Shown: piece after piece, positions 10,840-21,948 of the stretch
How positions within the stretch are numbered: the first letter of the stretch is position 1
Layout: each line of letters starts with the position of its first letter
NCBI GenBank assembly: GCA_022419385.1
Contig: JAJUBI010000002.1
Location: forward strand, 1,240,001 to 1,304,000
Length of the DNA: 64,000 nucleotides
Reading direction: 5' to 3'
DNA from: Paraconiothyrium sp. Pb-2020
Lineage: Eukaryota; Ascomycota; Dothideomycetes; Pleosporales; Didymosphaeriaceae
Translations under genes and position numbers: made by a program
Notes under the pieces: model-generated
Seen by the model: the letters and a program-made list of their open reading frames with translations, nothing else
Told to the model about the DNA's origin: nothing
Databases searched by the model: none

Positions 10840-12226
10840 GATGCCTTCCTGCGTGCGTGATGTATCTCTTTGTTGTGTTGGACTCGGTTTGATGGCCTAG
10901 GAACGTCCAAAGAAGAAATTCGAAGGGAATGAGGATGTGTTATGTGATGTTGTCAGTGTTGTTCGCATCTGACCTCGCGACTCGTTTGGCGGAGGAGCGG
11001 CTGTGCCGAGGTAAGTATGAATGAGGCTAGCAGGTTCCCGTTTTGGTATTCAGCAATCGGCAGGTCCAAACGCCGTTGCTATGCCTTCCTCCGACATTGT
11101 CATTCTTCACGTCTGTATCAGGGCTTTCAGGATACATTTGTCTCCTTAAAACTTCTTTTTCCCTTGCCAAATCGCCTTGATGCCCAACAACGATTAGAAA
11201 TGCTGGATGATGTACTGTGTGCACATTGCTTTCCCAACTATCGCTATATCGCGGTATGGTCAGCGATCGCAAGTTGATGTTTCTGTACAATTCAGTAACG
11301 ATGGTAGAAATAGTCTCGGGGGGTCATATATGCACAGCCGTTGCTACAAGCCATAGGAATGAATCGTCCATCAGCCAGTCGCTGCGTCGCAACTTCGCAA
11401 TTGTTAATGGCCTCCTTCTACAATCTTTCGGATGCCGAAGATCCAAGGTTGTTCGAGTTAAAGTATTCCCGCATGAACATCTGGGATGTTCGACCTTTGT
11501 TCTCAAGGGAATAAATGGGGCCCGCAAACCTCAACTACAAACGGTGGATACTCACACCAGTATCGGCCTTGCATAAGTTGGCAGTAGTCTTATTAAAGAG
11601 TTGGAACCCACTCATCATCAGCATAACAATAGCGTGTCCTAGAATGACAGTGGTGCACTTACTCGTGGCCTCGATAAGGGCTCTCCGCGGACCGGATAGG
11701 TGATCTTTCTGAAACAAGAACGCAGAGCCAACATAATTTGAACAGGGACTACGAATTCCGTCAAGGAATCAGTTAAATTCTCTTGGCACAACAATGGCTT
11801 TGTCGGAAACAAGCCTAGACACGTTCGACGGGCCGCCTCGTCCCCACAGCCTTACGCGTCCGCATACACCCAATCAACGCTCGACTATCTGAGCACAGTC
11901 TTCACATTACAAAATGGGGCTCGATCATTGGATTGTGTTGTTATCCACAGCAGCCCCGGACAAGGTTATGATGCTTGGGGCAAAATTTCAATGCAATGAC
12001 CGACGTCGTCAGTCACTGTCCGAAGGCGAAACAGACTGCTGGGTACGGCAGTTACGTGGACCCATGTTTCTTCCTTCTTGGAAGAAAGACACAGCGACGA
12101 GGGTAATGGAAGGAGGTTGTATAAGTAGACCATTGTTTCGTTTCTGTTCGTTTCGCTATCTGTCCAAACAGCAACCTCGATTCGCCTTTGGTATTGTCCT
12201 TGGTCATATCAGTCATTCGCTCCACT
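10840..12226. promoter_or_regulatory. Divergent intergenic region, isomerase / dioxygenase
   Basis: About 1.4 kb between divergent genes. Several open frames of 60-125 codons occur on both strands but none has a recognisable domain, consistent codon use or supporting splice sites. A TATA-like sequence TATAAGTAG lies at 12120-12128, 99-107 nt before the dioxygenase start, and is the best promoter candidate. Confidence 0.45.
12120..12128 (+). promoter_or_regulatory. TATA-like box of the intradiol dioxygenase gene
   Basis: TATAAGTAG sits about 100 nt upstream of the ATG at 12227, a usual distance in filamentous fungi. A pyrimidine-rich stretch lies between it and the start. Inferred from sequence only. 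Confidence 0.4.
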
Positions 12227-13317
12227 ATGCGTGCTACCTCCTCCTTCATCGCGCTATCTCTCGCGCTCTTAGCGGCCGCGCACCCCCATCATGAGCTCTC
12301 GGCCCGCGAACTTGCGCAACGTTCTGCCATCAACAAGCGATGCGCTGCAAAGGCAGGAGCATTCACCCAAGAGCGCAAGAAGCGTTCGCTCAGGAAACGC
12401 TCCCTCGGTGCCAGCATCATCCCTCGCGACACGTCCGTGAACATCACGACCGAATCACCTCATTTTGCTACCATTCAGAATGATACCTGCCTTCTCGTGC
12501 CCGAAGTCACCGCAGGACCCTATGTCTGGCCGAGGAGCGAGACCCTTAGGCAGAACATGGCTGAAGACCAGCCTGGTATCCCCCTATACCTAGATATTGG
12601 TGTATTGGACGTCAATACTTGCGAGCCTGCACCCAACGTTCTCATTGACATGTGGCACTGTATGTTCCTGCAAAGGTCAATTCGATATATGACCATTGAT
12701 GCTGACCTCCAATAGGCAACGCAACCGGTAGTTACTCTTCCTTTACCGGGCTCGATCCCAACACTCCTTTCGAGGAACTGCTCGAGCAGCTCAATGTCAC
12801 TATTGGCCAAGGGGAACTTGACCTTCACACGGATGCCACCACCTTCCTGCGTGGTATGTGGCCGACCGATGACAACGGTGTGATGGAGATGCAGACCATC
12901 TTCCCTGGCTTTTACGTCGAACGTGCTATCCACATTCACGTTCAAGCTCACACCGAATGGACCGTCCGCAGCAACGGCACTATCGTTACCTCCAACACGA
13001 GGGCTACTGGACAAATCGGCTTCAATGAGGAGTTGAGCGAGAGGATCATGGCACTCTCTCCCTACTCGCAGCACACGGAAATCAACAGGACGACAAATGA
13101 TGTAGACAGCGTCTTCACCGAGACGACTTCCTCGGGTTGGTCTTACGAGGTTCAGGTTGAGCCCTTGGATGGTGTGGATGAATCAAACGGTATGGTGGGA
13201 TACATCACCTTTGGTGTCAACATGACTGCGACTGAGAGCGGCTCGGGTGGCGGTATGGGTGGAGGCCCGCCTTCGTCTGGTATCTCATCTGGCGTTGCTG
13301 CTCCTACTGGCGCTTGA
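12227..13317 (+). CDS. Secreted intradiol ring-cleavage dioxygenase
   Basis: Non-haem Fe(III) enzyme of the catechol 1,2-/protocatechuate 3,4-dioxygenase superfamily, extracellular branch, which opens aromatic diols from plant phenolics or lignin fragments. Exons 12227-12659 and 12716-13317 (phase 1, 56-bp intron) give 344 residues. Residues 1-18 are a signal peptide (hydrophobic SSFIALSLALLAAA). Dibasic clusters (KKRSLRKRS, ~residues 46-54) suggest a propeptide removed by a kexin protease. The core has PEVTAGPYVWP, VLDVNTCEPAPNVLIDMWHC and FPGFYVERAIHIHVQAH, the last holding the Tyr and His iron ligands. The C-terminal ~30 residues are a Gly/Ser-rich tail. The first ATG of the open frame (12188 region) is not used because the hydrophobic signal begins at 12227. 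Family assignment is secure; the exact substrate is not. Confidence 0.92.
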
Positions 13318-13465
13318 GCTAGGTTACTGTCCTGGCCCGGCAGGTTCAAACTACTTTTTGGAATGCGAGAGCCTACTTTGGCTGGTCGGCGAATCGGTAG
13401 AAATTGCACATCGCATCGATCAAGCATCAAGTGTACGTGTGTATTAGGAACGGAAATCTTTATGA

Positions 13466-13663
13466 ATGATCATCATGCAGTTATATAATCTTAGGTCTTC
13501 CCGACCCGACGACCAGACAGAGTTCGAGTCGAATCTTCCGCAGCTCATGGGGCGAGGATGTACGCCAAGGGATATTGCGAATGCTTGCTGTTATCTCTGT
13601 AGCGACGAGGCAGACTTCATTACGGGTATAGACCTACCTGTAGATGACGGCAGGCTCATATGA
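13466..13663 (+). pseudogene. Relic: C-terminal end of a short-chain dehydrogenase/reductase
   Basis: The last ~55 codons (roughly 13496-13663) read as the C-terminus of a FabG-type short-chain dehydrogenase: GRGCTPRDIANACCYLCSDE, then ADFITGIDLPVDDGRLI and a stop. In intact family members this is G-TP-DIA-A--YL-SDEA-FITG---VDGG. The Rossmann glycine motif and the catalytic Ser-Tyr-Lys should lie ~200 codons upstream, but that space is occupied by the dioxygenase, which ends at 13317, so only a fragment is left. The usual VDGG has become VDDG. I infer a decayed remnant, possibly left by a deletion or duplication. It could instead be the last exon of a gene whose other exons I failed to see, but there is no room. 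Confidence 0.65.
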
Positions 13664-14342
13664 TGAGGGTCTCAGCGGGTCCGCGGGTCAACTGCTTTCC
13701 TTCGCACACTCCTCTCGCGATGCTTATAGTAATGTGCCGAAGTGTGAAGACTGTTGTCGTCGTTTTCTATGTAAAATATGCGATGCGGTATCGAGAAAGT
13801 TTATCTCTGCATTTTGATTGTTCCTTTGGAGTGAGGTTGCACTGAGTTGCAACAGGTGTTATTGATTACAGGCGACAGCTTCTGACTCATAGGGATGCCT
13901 TCCATTTGGTGGCTCTGCTCACCGCCCATCTAGAACCTCAACCGGTTCGATTTTCTTCATTACGATTGCCGACTTCTTACTTAACCTGCTATCCTAGGTC
14001 GTGACTTCGAGTCAATCGCTAGCAAGACCATGATCATAATATGCCGCGGACGCAGAGGGCAGATGCTCGGGCTAATTTCTCCCGAACCCGCTTTGCAGCC
14101 AGTTTTTCCGTCTTAGCCTCCGCATTCTCCGCAAAGGATCGCCCAAAACCTGGAGAACTAAGAATTATAGGGAAAGCTTGAGGCTATAACATCACTAGCC
14201 AGGTCCTCGGCTCGAAATACTGATGATTTCATAAGAAAGGATAAATACACTGATTCTCCAATGCGCTTATCGCCGCTGAACCGTGTTCCTCCTGTTGACT
14301 TACACGCAAACTGCAATTGACAAGACACGGTCAAGATCCAAA
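13664..14342. promoter_or_regulatory. Promoter region of the GH28 gene
   Basis: About 680 bp with no gene. A TATA-like GATAAATAC lies at 14240-14248, about 100 nt before the GH28 start. Confidence 0.4.
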
Positions 14343-15701
14343 ATGCATCGATCGCTGCTATCGTTGCTGGCTACCTTGGGTTTTGCTGGCGCGCAAAGGA
14401 TCTCCCACAGTAGCCGTGACGGACGGCCCACATGTACCGTGTATCCTGGAAAATCCAACGCAACAGACGACGTGCCTACGATTCTAAAAGCGTTTAAGGA
14501 CTGCAATAACGGCGGAAACGTCGTGTTCCCCGCTGGCAACATATACCACATCAATTCTCGGCTCAATCCGGTGCTCAATGATGTAACAGTCGATTGGCAC
14601 GGCCAATGGGAGTTTAGTCAAGATCTCGACTACTGGAGAAACAATTCCTATCACATTGCATTCCAGAACCACGCAGCAGGTTTCATCGTAACTGGTGATC
14701 ACATCCGCATCGATGGTTTTGGCAGCGGAGGTATCAACGGCAACGGCCAACTCTGGTATTACGACGAGCGAGGCGACCCTCCTGTAACTCCAGGCGCTAC
14801 CCGCCCAGGACGCCCCATGCCCTTCATGTTCTGGAATGTATCCGATGTGACGGTCAAGAATTTCTACGTAATCCAGCCGCAGCTCTGGAGCATCAACATC
14901 CAGAATGGCACCGACATGGTCTTCGACAACATCTACACCAATGCGACCAGCCCTGAGGCGCCCACCGGGTGGAATTGGGTCCAGAACACGGACGGCTTCA
15001 ACACGATGGACTCGAAGAATATTGTGCTTACGAACTTCGTCTATCAAGGTGGAGATGACTGTATTGCTATCAAGCCACGTTCTTACAACATCTACATTCG
15101 CAATGTAACATGTCATTCTGGCAACGGCATTGCCATCGGATCGCTCGGACAATACCTCGAGGACTCTTCCGTCGAAAACGTACATATCGACCAAGCAACG
15201 GTGATCAAGGGCGGCGCCCAGAATTCGATCGGAAATGCTGTATACATCAAAACCTGGGTAGGCGAGCTCGTCCAGGGCGGTGACAGAGATTATGAGAGTG
15301 ATTATCAGCCGAGGGGCGCAGGATGGGGCGGTGTGAGAAACATGTTGTTCAGCAACTTCGTGGTGCGAGGCGCGAAGAGTGGAGGTGTAATTACTCAGAA
15401 TAGCGGAGACAATGGATCTTTCGCGGGAACGTCAGTCATGCACAATCCATTCTGCATACCGAAAGAGATACTGATTCAGTCTAGGTCTAACATGCTAGTC
15501 AACAACGTCGCTTTTGTCAACTTCACTGGCTATCTGGATGGCAGGAGCACGACGGCGAGTGTAAGCTGCTCGACAAGGCAACCGTGCTACAACATAGATT
15601 ACAAAAACTACACTTTGTATACAAGCTCAAACATGACAAGTACGGGGTCAGCTAGCTGTAAGTGGACGGCTGAAGGGGGAGTTCATGGCGTAAAATGTTA
15701 A
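14343..15701 (+). CDS. Secreted glycoside hydrolase family 28 (pectinase-like) enzyme
   Basis: Extracellular right-handed beta-helix enzyme of the polygalacturonase/rhamnogalacturonase family acting on pectin. Single exon, 452 residues from the ATG at 14343; an in-frame upstream extension has no ATG-initiated family match, and this ATG opens a good signal peptide (RSLLSLLATLGFAGA). Catalytic elements are NTDG (~215-218) and GGDDCIAIK (GDD ~237-239), carrying the acid/base Asp residues. The third GH28 motif, normally GHG, reads GNG here (SGNGIAIGSLGQY). The RIK motif is replaced by YIK (VYIKTW). These changes argue against an ordinary endo-polygalacturonase; an exo-acting or rhamnose-directed member is likelier, but this is inference. 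Many N-x-S/T sites support secretion. It stands next to another secreted catabolic gene, the intradiol dioxygenase. Confidence 0.9.
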   Translation: MHRSLLSLLATLGFAGAQRISHSSRDGRPTCTVYPGKSNATDDVPTILKAFKDCNNGGNVVFPAGNIYHINSRLNPVLNDVTVDWHGQWEFSQDLDYWRNNSYHIAFQNHAAGFIVTGDHIRIDGFGSGGINGNGQLWYYDERGDPPVTPGATRPGRPMPFMFWNVSDVTVKNFYVIQPQLWSINIQNGTDMVFDNIYTNATSPEAPTGWNWVQNTDGFNTMDSKNIVLTNFVYQGGDDCIAIKPRSYNIYIRNVTCHSGNGIAIGSLGQYLEDSSVENVHIDQATVIKGGAQNSIGNAVYIKTWVGELVQGGDRDYESDYQPRGAGWGGVRNMLFSNFVVRGAKSGGVITQNSGDNGSFAGTSVMHNPFCIPKEILIQSRSNMLVNNVAFVNFTGYLDGRSTTASVSCSTRQPCYNIDYKNYTLYTSSNMTSTGSASCKWTAEGGVHGVKC

Positions 15702-15777
15702 GCCTTACCCATGAGATAAGACAACACATTATCGTATATTTCCACACGGTATCTATAATCCCACGGATTCCACGCCG

Positions 15778-18455
15778 TTACACTATCGATAGGAACTCCT
15801 CGGCCCTAGTCAGAGTCTTGAAGCCGAACGAGCTTCGCATCGCTTCATCCTCTCGGTTCTCTTTCATCCGTTTGAATTCCTCCTCCGACATCATATCTGC
15901 GAATTCTTCCAGATCGAGTTCTGTAAGGAAAGATAGCTTACACTGTAGCCTAGACCAGATCAAACCCAGGTCAAGTTCTTGCACAGTGCGAACGAGAAGT
16001 TTGATTTCAGCGGTCGTGGGGCTCGGTTGAAACCAAGGTATTTCTTTGAACGGAGGGGCGCAACGGACCTCGGTCTCGGAAACTAGATTCCTCCAGCCTG
16101 TCTTTTGGTGGTAGAACAGATGATCAACTGTGGAATAGAACATATCTGACAAGTAGTGGTGCCAAATTTTGTGGTTCCTTGCTACGCTCGCGAATGCTAG
16201 GGTACGGTGTAAACTCCGATTGTAACTATCCGGATGTACTAAGGGCTTAATTCTAGTGACTGCGTCGTCTCCCAGCTCTGAACCAAGTTGGATCAACTTC
16301 TCGATGTCGTTCATGTCGATACAAGTCCTGAAGCGTCCTTTGGTAGCTTCGTGCACGGCGTCTAGAAATGCGAAAAAATAATTTCGTGCCTGTTCGATAG
16401 ACATTTGCTTGTGGAGGTGTCTGAGATGTTCCCATACCTGCAAAATTTCCAGGCCCAATATTAGACACGTCGATTTGAGGTATCTTTGAATCCAAGAATA
16501 CGCTTCAGATCCGACTGAAGGGTCACCAACAACGTGACCTGCATGCAGAAGCCTGGCGAAGTGTTTCACGAGGGGACCTGGCCATGGCCATTTGGAGATA
16601 GCTATGCGGTACCACAATTGACGCCAATACTCGCAGTCTACAGAAACCAGAGCTGGAGATGTTTGTAGATCTGCCTTTGCGACATGGTAGGCATCCACCA
16701 ACTTCTCGCAAATCTCTATGATGTCGATGTACTTGGTACACATGCCTAGCAAACAGTTTGCGTGGGCGATGTCGGCGAGTTGATACATTCGAAGTCCCAA
16801 CGTAGAAATCAGCTTGGGTGTCCGTTTTGCCTTGAAGTCGGATCGATTGACGATAAGCCTACACGTATTCCGGAAAAGGTCATTCCAACCGATCCTGAGA
16901 ACGAACAACGCAATGGTCTCCAGTTCTTCGTAAGTAAGAAACATGCTTTTGGGTATACCAAACCCGTAGGTGGCGCGCCCGTACTTCTCGAAATCATCCA
17001 ATAGCGCCTGTATAATCTTTTGAAGGTCTGGATCAAGCGCTTGTACGCCATGTCTCCTCAACTTGAGTGCTTGCTGCTTCAGGAATATTATCGCAGGATG
17101 TCGTTCGCTGCTTTGCATCCTAGCGAGCGCGGGGAAGTTGTCCCTCGAAGAAGCCCACTGGCGCACCCTCATTGCCGGGATGCTCTGCGGAGGCAGGATC
17201 AGAACCGCTGTGAAAATGTACCTATTTTACATTAGATGAATGGGAAACATCTGAGCGAAGACTTACTCCTCATATATACCAGGGGAAACCTCTGTCCACG
17301 TCTCTTCATTCGGTTCCATGCATACTCGATGCTTCTGTACGATTTCACTCTGCACACATTCCAGTCTGGAACAGTAAGGAATATCGTTTGCATCGACAAT
17401 ATACTTTACCCATTGCTCATTTTCGTGACCACCCCAGTCCTCATCATTCGAATCTACCCAGTAATCTTTGACCAGTTGACCTAGCGAAATCGTGTACCCG
17501 AAGGACTGGCAAGCAGCTTTCAATACTTGGAAATGAAGGGCGTCATCGTTCTGGAGTGAGGCCTGGCTCACGAAGTGACCGAGATACCTGTGCTTGAGCA
17601 CGTACCAAAGCATGGTCGGTTCTCCGGTCCATCGCTCCAGCACCCGCTTGACTCTCTCTTCCAAAACTTGTTCGTCTCTCTCATCATAGACAAGATGTGT
17701 CGGGGTGGATTTCGTGAAACGTAGGATGTATGTCAGTACTAGCCGGACGCCGAAGACCACAGGCTTTATCTCCTGAACCGCATCTGCACACCAGGCAAGC
17801 CACTGGTACCGGCCCCAAGAATGGTTATCCGTAATGAAAGTCTTCGTTTGGCCGGTATGCGATATGCGGACATTGGCACCTTGGTGATTGGAGCGTAAAG
17901 AGACTGTCAGTATTGCGAAGGAACCTGTGGGCTTTGCAAAGCTGGAGAAATAGTTAGTAGAACCCATGGCTTAGTCCGAGGGATTCACGGGAAACAAGAG
18001 ATATATGATTATGACGTAAAGTTGGGATCAAAAGGGTTTCCGACTCACTCTGGACCTGGATTAACCTGGGAGTTTTTCTCGTACACCAATAGCTTGTACG
18101 GCTCCGCGACGACCACGTCGTCATCGGCGACGCCAAAGTTCTTCTTAACAGTCGACACCATCTTGTCCAGCCAAGCGTTCCATAGCGGCTGCTTCACAAA
18201 TGAGACCTCAGCGGCATCGATCTCCCAGGTCGCGTGGGTCTTGCTTTGGCCCTTCTCCTTCAGTTTGTCCCATGCCGCATCGTCTGGCTCGAGCGGCAAC
18301 TTGATTTCGCCGATGCCTCTGACCGTGAAGCCGAGGTCGATGTTTGAATCCTTCGCTGAAAGAGTACCGCGTGTAGCAAAAGCTTTAGCTTTGACACTGG
18401 AGAGTGCGGATAGCAGCGCGTCGTGCACTCGACGATCGTTGCGTTGGGCGCCCAT
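15778..18455 (-). CDS. Large fungal protein with degenerate 2-oxoglutarate/Fe(II) oxygenase (P4H-like) domain
   Basis: Exons 18455-18049, 17941-17267 and 17221-15778 join in phase 2 twice to give 841 residues. Introns are 107 bp (ideal branch TACTAAC beside CTCCAG) and 45 bp. Residues ~85-210 match the prolyl-4-hydroxylase-like fold of a fungal protein family: YKLLVYEKNS, a SFAILTVSL strand, and EIKPVVFGVRLVLTY. In active members the first iron ligands lie in a KPH-x-D motif and the last in a SDVTHEVK-like motif. Here the first His is Gly (134), the Asp is kept (136), and the last His is Gln (192). Arg202, the likely 2-oxoglutarate anchor, is kept. About 600 residues of helical, unrecognised sequence follow. 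I infer a pseudoenzyme or one with a changed cofactor. The fold is assigned from remembered family patterns; the splice structure is seen directly. Confidence 0.75.
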
Positions 18456-19272
18456 GGTTGAGAGGAGCTTTTGCAAGCGGTGTGCTTAAAAGGGTGGGAT
18501 GGGGATCAGGCGGCGTGCCATGTGCAGTGAATAGTGAGCGTGAGGGATTGAGTCGCTCGGGGATAAAGACGCGCTGGCTACTTGGAAGGGTAGAGCAACT
18601 GCGCGTCGCGCACGCCTACCTTCTCAATGAAGAAGTCACATAAGGAAGCCACAATGATTGGATCGAAAGCTCGTGCCGGCCCAAACTTCGCCTGTCTAGA
18701 AACGAGAATCAAGATACTATTAGCGTCTCGTGGAAGTCTGTACGGCAGTCTTACCTGGTTTGCAGTCGGTCGGAGGTGCGAACAGTAATGCTCTCTACTA
18801 TACACCGAGGTGGATCTAGCTGCATGCCTTCACTAATAGTCTGCTGTCAATATCCAGATCTAGTAGCTTGTCCTTCGAACGACGTACGCGTTCGAGTCTG
18901 CTAGATAATGTATGGGTGATTCTACAGACGTCACGTGTCGTACTTTATTCCAATATTTCGAAGTTCCAAGGTTCCAACCATGATTGCAGCCAAACCCATG
19001 GAGAAAGCAAGCGGGGTCCTCCGGAGCAGGGATCACGTAAATTATAGAGGAAGTAATCCGAAGTCCTTTTAGGTATAAAAAATCTTGACCTTACTCTAAA
19101 AGGTATCTTTTACGCAGATACTTCAAATGTTTGCTAGAACTTTCTAGTACGCTTGGCTAGGGAGCTTTGGAATTCAGATGAAGTGGACCCATTGGGTTAC
19201 TAGCTGCAACCATAGTAGTCACGCAACTTCGCGCTCTTTCTGCTAGCTCTTACTTACCTTCGAGCACTTGCT
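18456..19272. other. Intergenic, no gene seen
   Basis: About 820 bp upstream of the oxygenase-like gene and downstream of the next minus-strand gene. It includes an AT-rich stretch near 19040-19130 with a short inverted repeat (CCTTTTAG 19065-19072, CTAAAAGG 19096-19103). No domain-bearing frame. Confidence 0.4.
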
Positions 19273-20010
19273 TCAAGCACTTCCTTCTGGTACCTCTTGC
19301 ACGTCTTCATCCGCCGCCACTGTTTGTTCCGATGCTAGGTTTCCCACCCACCTCTTCGTGACAGCAAGCCCATGGTACCATCTCACATTCGTCCATCTCT
19401 CTTTCCTGAACTGCTGCAGCAGCAGGTTACTGCAAGTATGCACCTCACGCTTGGCCTTCGTGAGCAAATAGACACGCTGTTCTGGCGACACTCCAGAGGC
19501 CTGGGCGTCATGAGGCGATGTCAGGGAAGGCAACGATTCCAACGCCGCGCGGAGACGGTTCCTATACGCGGCGAATTCCTCCTTCTCTGCGATTGAGGTT
19601 GTTTGCGGATCCATATAGCCCGCGGCGAGACCGATGATACCCCAAGCGCGGGCCTCGAAATGGAGGTGGCCATCCTCGAGCGCCTTCTCCATCGCATCAA
19701 TGGCCGCGTCCCATAGCAACTTGAAGAGCTGGAGGTCTTCTTTGGCAGGCCCCACTGGCTGCGTAGTGTGGATCGCTTCTTGCGCAGCAGACAGTGAATG
19801 AGCGACCATTTCCTCCAAAGGCGGTCCCGGGATGGGCGATGGTCGCTGGGCTCGTGTGAATATGATAGGGTCGCGGAGAGTAGTGTACTCCCCATGCTGT
19901 CCGATGAGTGCCTTGACGTGGTCAAATAAACTGACAAACCTGGAAAATGTGTCAAGCGGAAATGCCTCCGCAACAGCGTCTGATGTAGAGGACGACATTT
20001 GTGCAGGCAA
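19273..20010 (-). CDS. Uncharacterised 245-residue protein
   Basis: An uninterrupted 245-codon frame with two candidate starts, ATG at 20010 and at 19998 (MSSSTSD). It is mostly alpha-helical, acidic and soluble, with no signal peptide or membrane segment. Conserved-looking stretches include PLDTFSRFVSLFDHVKALIG, LFKLLWDAAIDAMEKALEDG and FEARAWGIIGLAAGYMDP. I do not recognise a domain. A TATA box on the same strand (TATAAAAA, 20132-20125) lies about 120 nt upstream, which supports a real gene. The opposite-strand frames in the same interval are shadows. Confidence 0.65.
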   Translation of the reverse strand: MPAQMSSSTSDAVAEAFPLDTFSRFVSLFDHVKALIGQHGEYTTLRDPIIFTRAQRPSPIPGPPLEEMVAHSLSAAQEAIHTTQPVGPAKEDLQLFKLLWDAAIDAMEKALEDGHLHFEARAWGIIGLAAGYMDPQTTSIAEKEEFAAYRNRLRAALESLPSLTSPHDAQASGVSPEQRVYLLTKAKREVHTCSNLLLQQFRKERWTNVRWYHGLAVTKRWVGNLASEQTVAADEDVQEVPEGSA

Positions 20011-20124
20011 AAGGGCAGGCCTATGACAGGCTTGATCTTCTTTCAGGACCGGTGAAAATGGCGATAGTCGTGAAGTGGATCGTTATTCCGAGTGTTTCTA
20101 GGGCGAACGCTATCCAGTGCAGCG

Positions 20125-20132
20125 TTTTTATA
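20125..20132 (-). promoter_or_regulatory. TATA box of the uncharacterised minus-strand gene
   Basis: Read on the minus strand this is TATAAAAA, ~115-125 nt before either candidate ATG. Good match to the fungal TATA consensus. Confidence 0.45.
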
Positions 20133-20473
20133 ATTTACTGAAGGCTTTGGGCCGCAGTAAAAGGTCACTTGACTGTCTTTTAACCAAGTTGGAAATTGAA
20201 AAGCAAATCTTCTGGAACTATCCAGTCTCGTGACCTTGTATCACGAAAGCCTCAAGATGTGCGCTCACGCCACAACCCTGTCGTGGCGCAGCTCTTGGCA
20301 GATACGAGCTGCAAACGCACCTGTCGATCTCTTATGTGCATGTTTTGCGCGATACGGGTGATACGTGATATCGTGATCTTGGTGTATAAATAGGTGTATA
20401 GCAGCATGCTGCCCGCCGTTAATGATTTGTTTGTGGCATAGGGCTCCTCCCCGGGTCGTTGCACCGCCTGCGA

Positions 20474-21948
20474 TCAGGTAGGGTCTCGTTGTTTCGGGCA
20501 CAGGTTGCTGCTGGATTCTCCCGCTGAAGTCTTCTTCCCCAAAATGCTTCCTCTTGTGAAGCTATACCGTAGACTGTCACGCAGATCCAATCGGGGCGGC
20601 CCCTCGATCTCTTGCTCTACGACAGTAGACTGCTGTATCCCGCCTGCTATCTTCTCCAGTTCGATTGTAGGTATAGAAGGTGGCCGACTCAAATGTGGCC
20701 AGCTCAATTTTCGCCGCGGCGGCTCTGGTCCAGTAATGGTGGTAGATGTGCTGCCTTCGTTGGGTGTGAGGTCAGAAACTTCGAGACTCCGGCGGAACCC
20801 ACGGCGATTGCGATTGCGCGCGCTCTCGCCACTGATTGTTCCCCACCTTCTAGCTCTTTCTCTTTCGGAAGATGGAGCGGATGCATGTCCGAGTCGCCAA
20901 AGAATGGTTTGTAGCAGTGGTCTAAGCGTTGCCATACTTCCGGCTGTCATTCCTATCCCTGGTTCGACCGTACTCCAGACAGCCACATCTACTGTAGCGT
21001 CTATAGAAAGTCAGCATCTTTCTGAAGTGCTGTGATCGGACGGCTATGAACGTACAAAGAAAGTCCTCGCCGTTGGTGAGAGTGTAAATATACCGCATCC
21101 TGACCATAGTTGCAATACTACCGCTTTTGACAATGTCAGTCTACTCTTACCATAAGATCATTGGTATACATACATTGCAGCGAAGGCTAGAATGCCTGCT
21201 GTCAAGGCCTTCATTCGTAGGCTCATCTGCAAACTCCATACAATGAAGATCGGCAGGATTCCAAAAGCCCAATCTGCTGCGGCATTGGCGGCAGCTAACG
21301 CATAGGTAATTCCCAGTGTTGGAGACGCGCCAATGCAGCGCTCAGTCGCTGGATGCACGTTCCAGAATTCGGACACTGCATCTTGTCAGGTGAGGCAGAG
21401 CACTGAGGTAGGGATATTGACCTGGAATGCACTGGAACATGACCAAGAAGAAGTAAACGAAGCCGAAAAGAACGGTGCCCGCCATGAGAAGCTTGATACA
21501 AAGGACGTGCCAGCGCTGCAAAGCGACGCGAAGATAGAAAATGCCGAGAGCGATCTTGAGAGTGCAGCTGCTTAGCACGTAAAGCACCTCGCAAAGATAC
21601 CAGAACTAATGGTATTAGCCGTACGTATCAGCAACAGGCTTTGGCTCGTACTAAGAGGGCAATCTTTGCATCGTGGTCGCTGAGGTCTTGTCGATGCTGG
21701 CCTGTACCGTGCACCGCCGCGACCATCTGAAATGCCAGATAGACAGTGAAGATGAGCTAGCATGATAAGTGGTAGGATTAGTCGAAGGACGTTGGGCAAC
21801 TCACCACGGTTGTCAGCATGGCCCAGTCATCGTTCCCCCACGTTCTTAGCATGAAGCCACGAACGTAGATGCGCAGACTGACAGTCAGCCATGTCATGAC
21901 GAAAAAGAAGACTGCTACTGCGAAGACGTCTCTGCCGCGTCCTTCCAT
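20474..21948 (-). CDS. PTH11-type / fungal rhodopsin-domain integral membrane protein
   Basis: Seven-helix plasma-membrane protein of the PTH11/SAT4 group, in which some members sense surfaces or hosts in plant-associated fungi. Six exons (21948-21805, 21756-21652, 21605-21422, 21381-21174, 21123-21056 and 21000-20474) close into 411 residues. Hallmarks in order are RGRDVFAVAVFFFVMTWLTV (TM1), LRIYVRGFMLRTWGNDDW, FQMVAAVHGTGQH, FWYLCEVLYVLSSCTLKIAL, FYLRVALQRWH, VLFGFVYFFLVMFQCIP, YALAAANAAADWAFGILPI and the closing VDVAVWSTVEPGIGMTAGSM. No CFEM domain precedes TM1. The cytosolic tail of ~140 residues is Ser/Arg-rich. Intron 3 is only 40 bp with a GTCAAT donor; the others are 46-55 bp. The ligand is unknown. 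Confidence 0.9.

Noticed and set aside
20385..20392. Perfect TATAAATA on the plus strand
   Set aside because: No plus-strand gene starts within range downstream; it lies just past the PTH11-like gene's stop.
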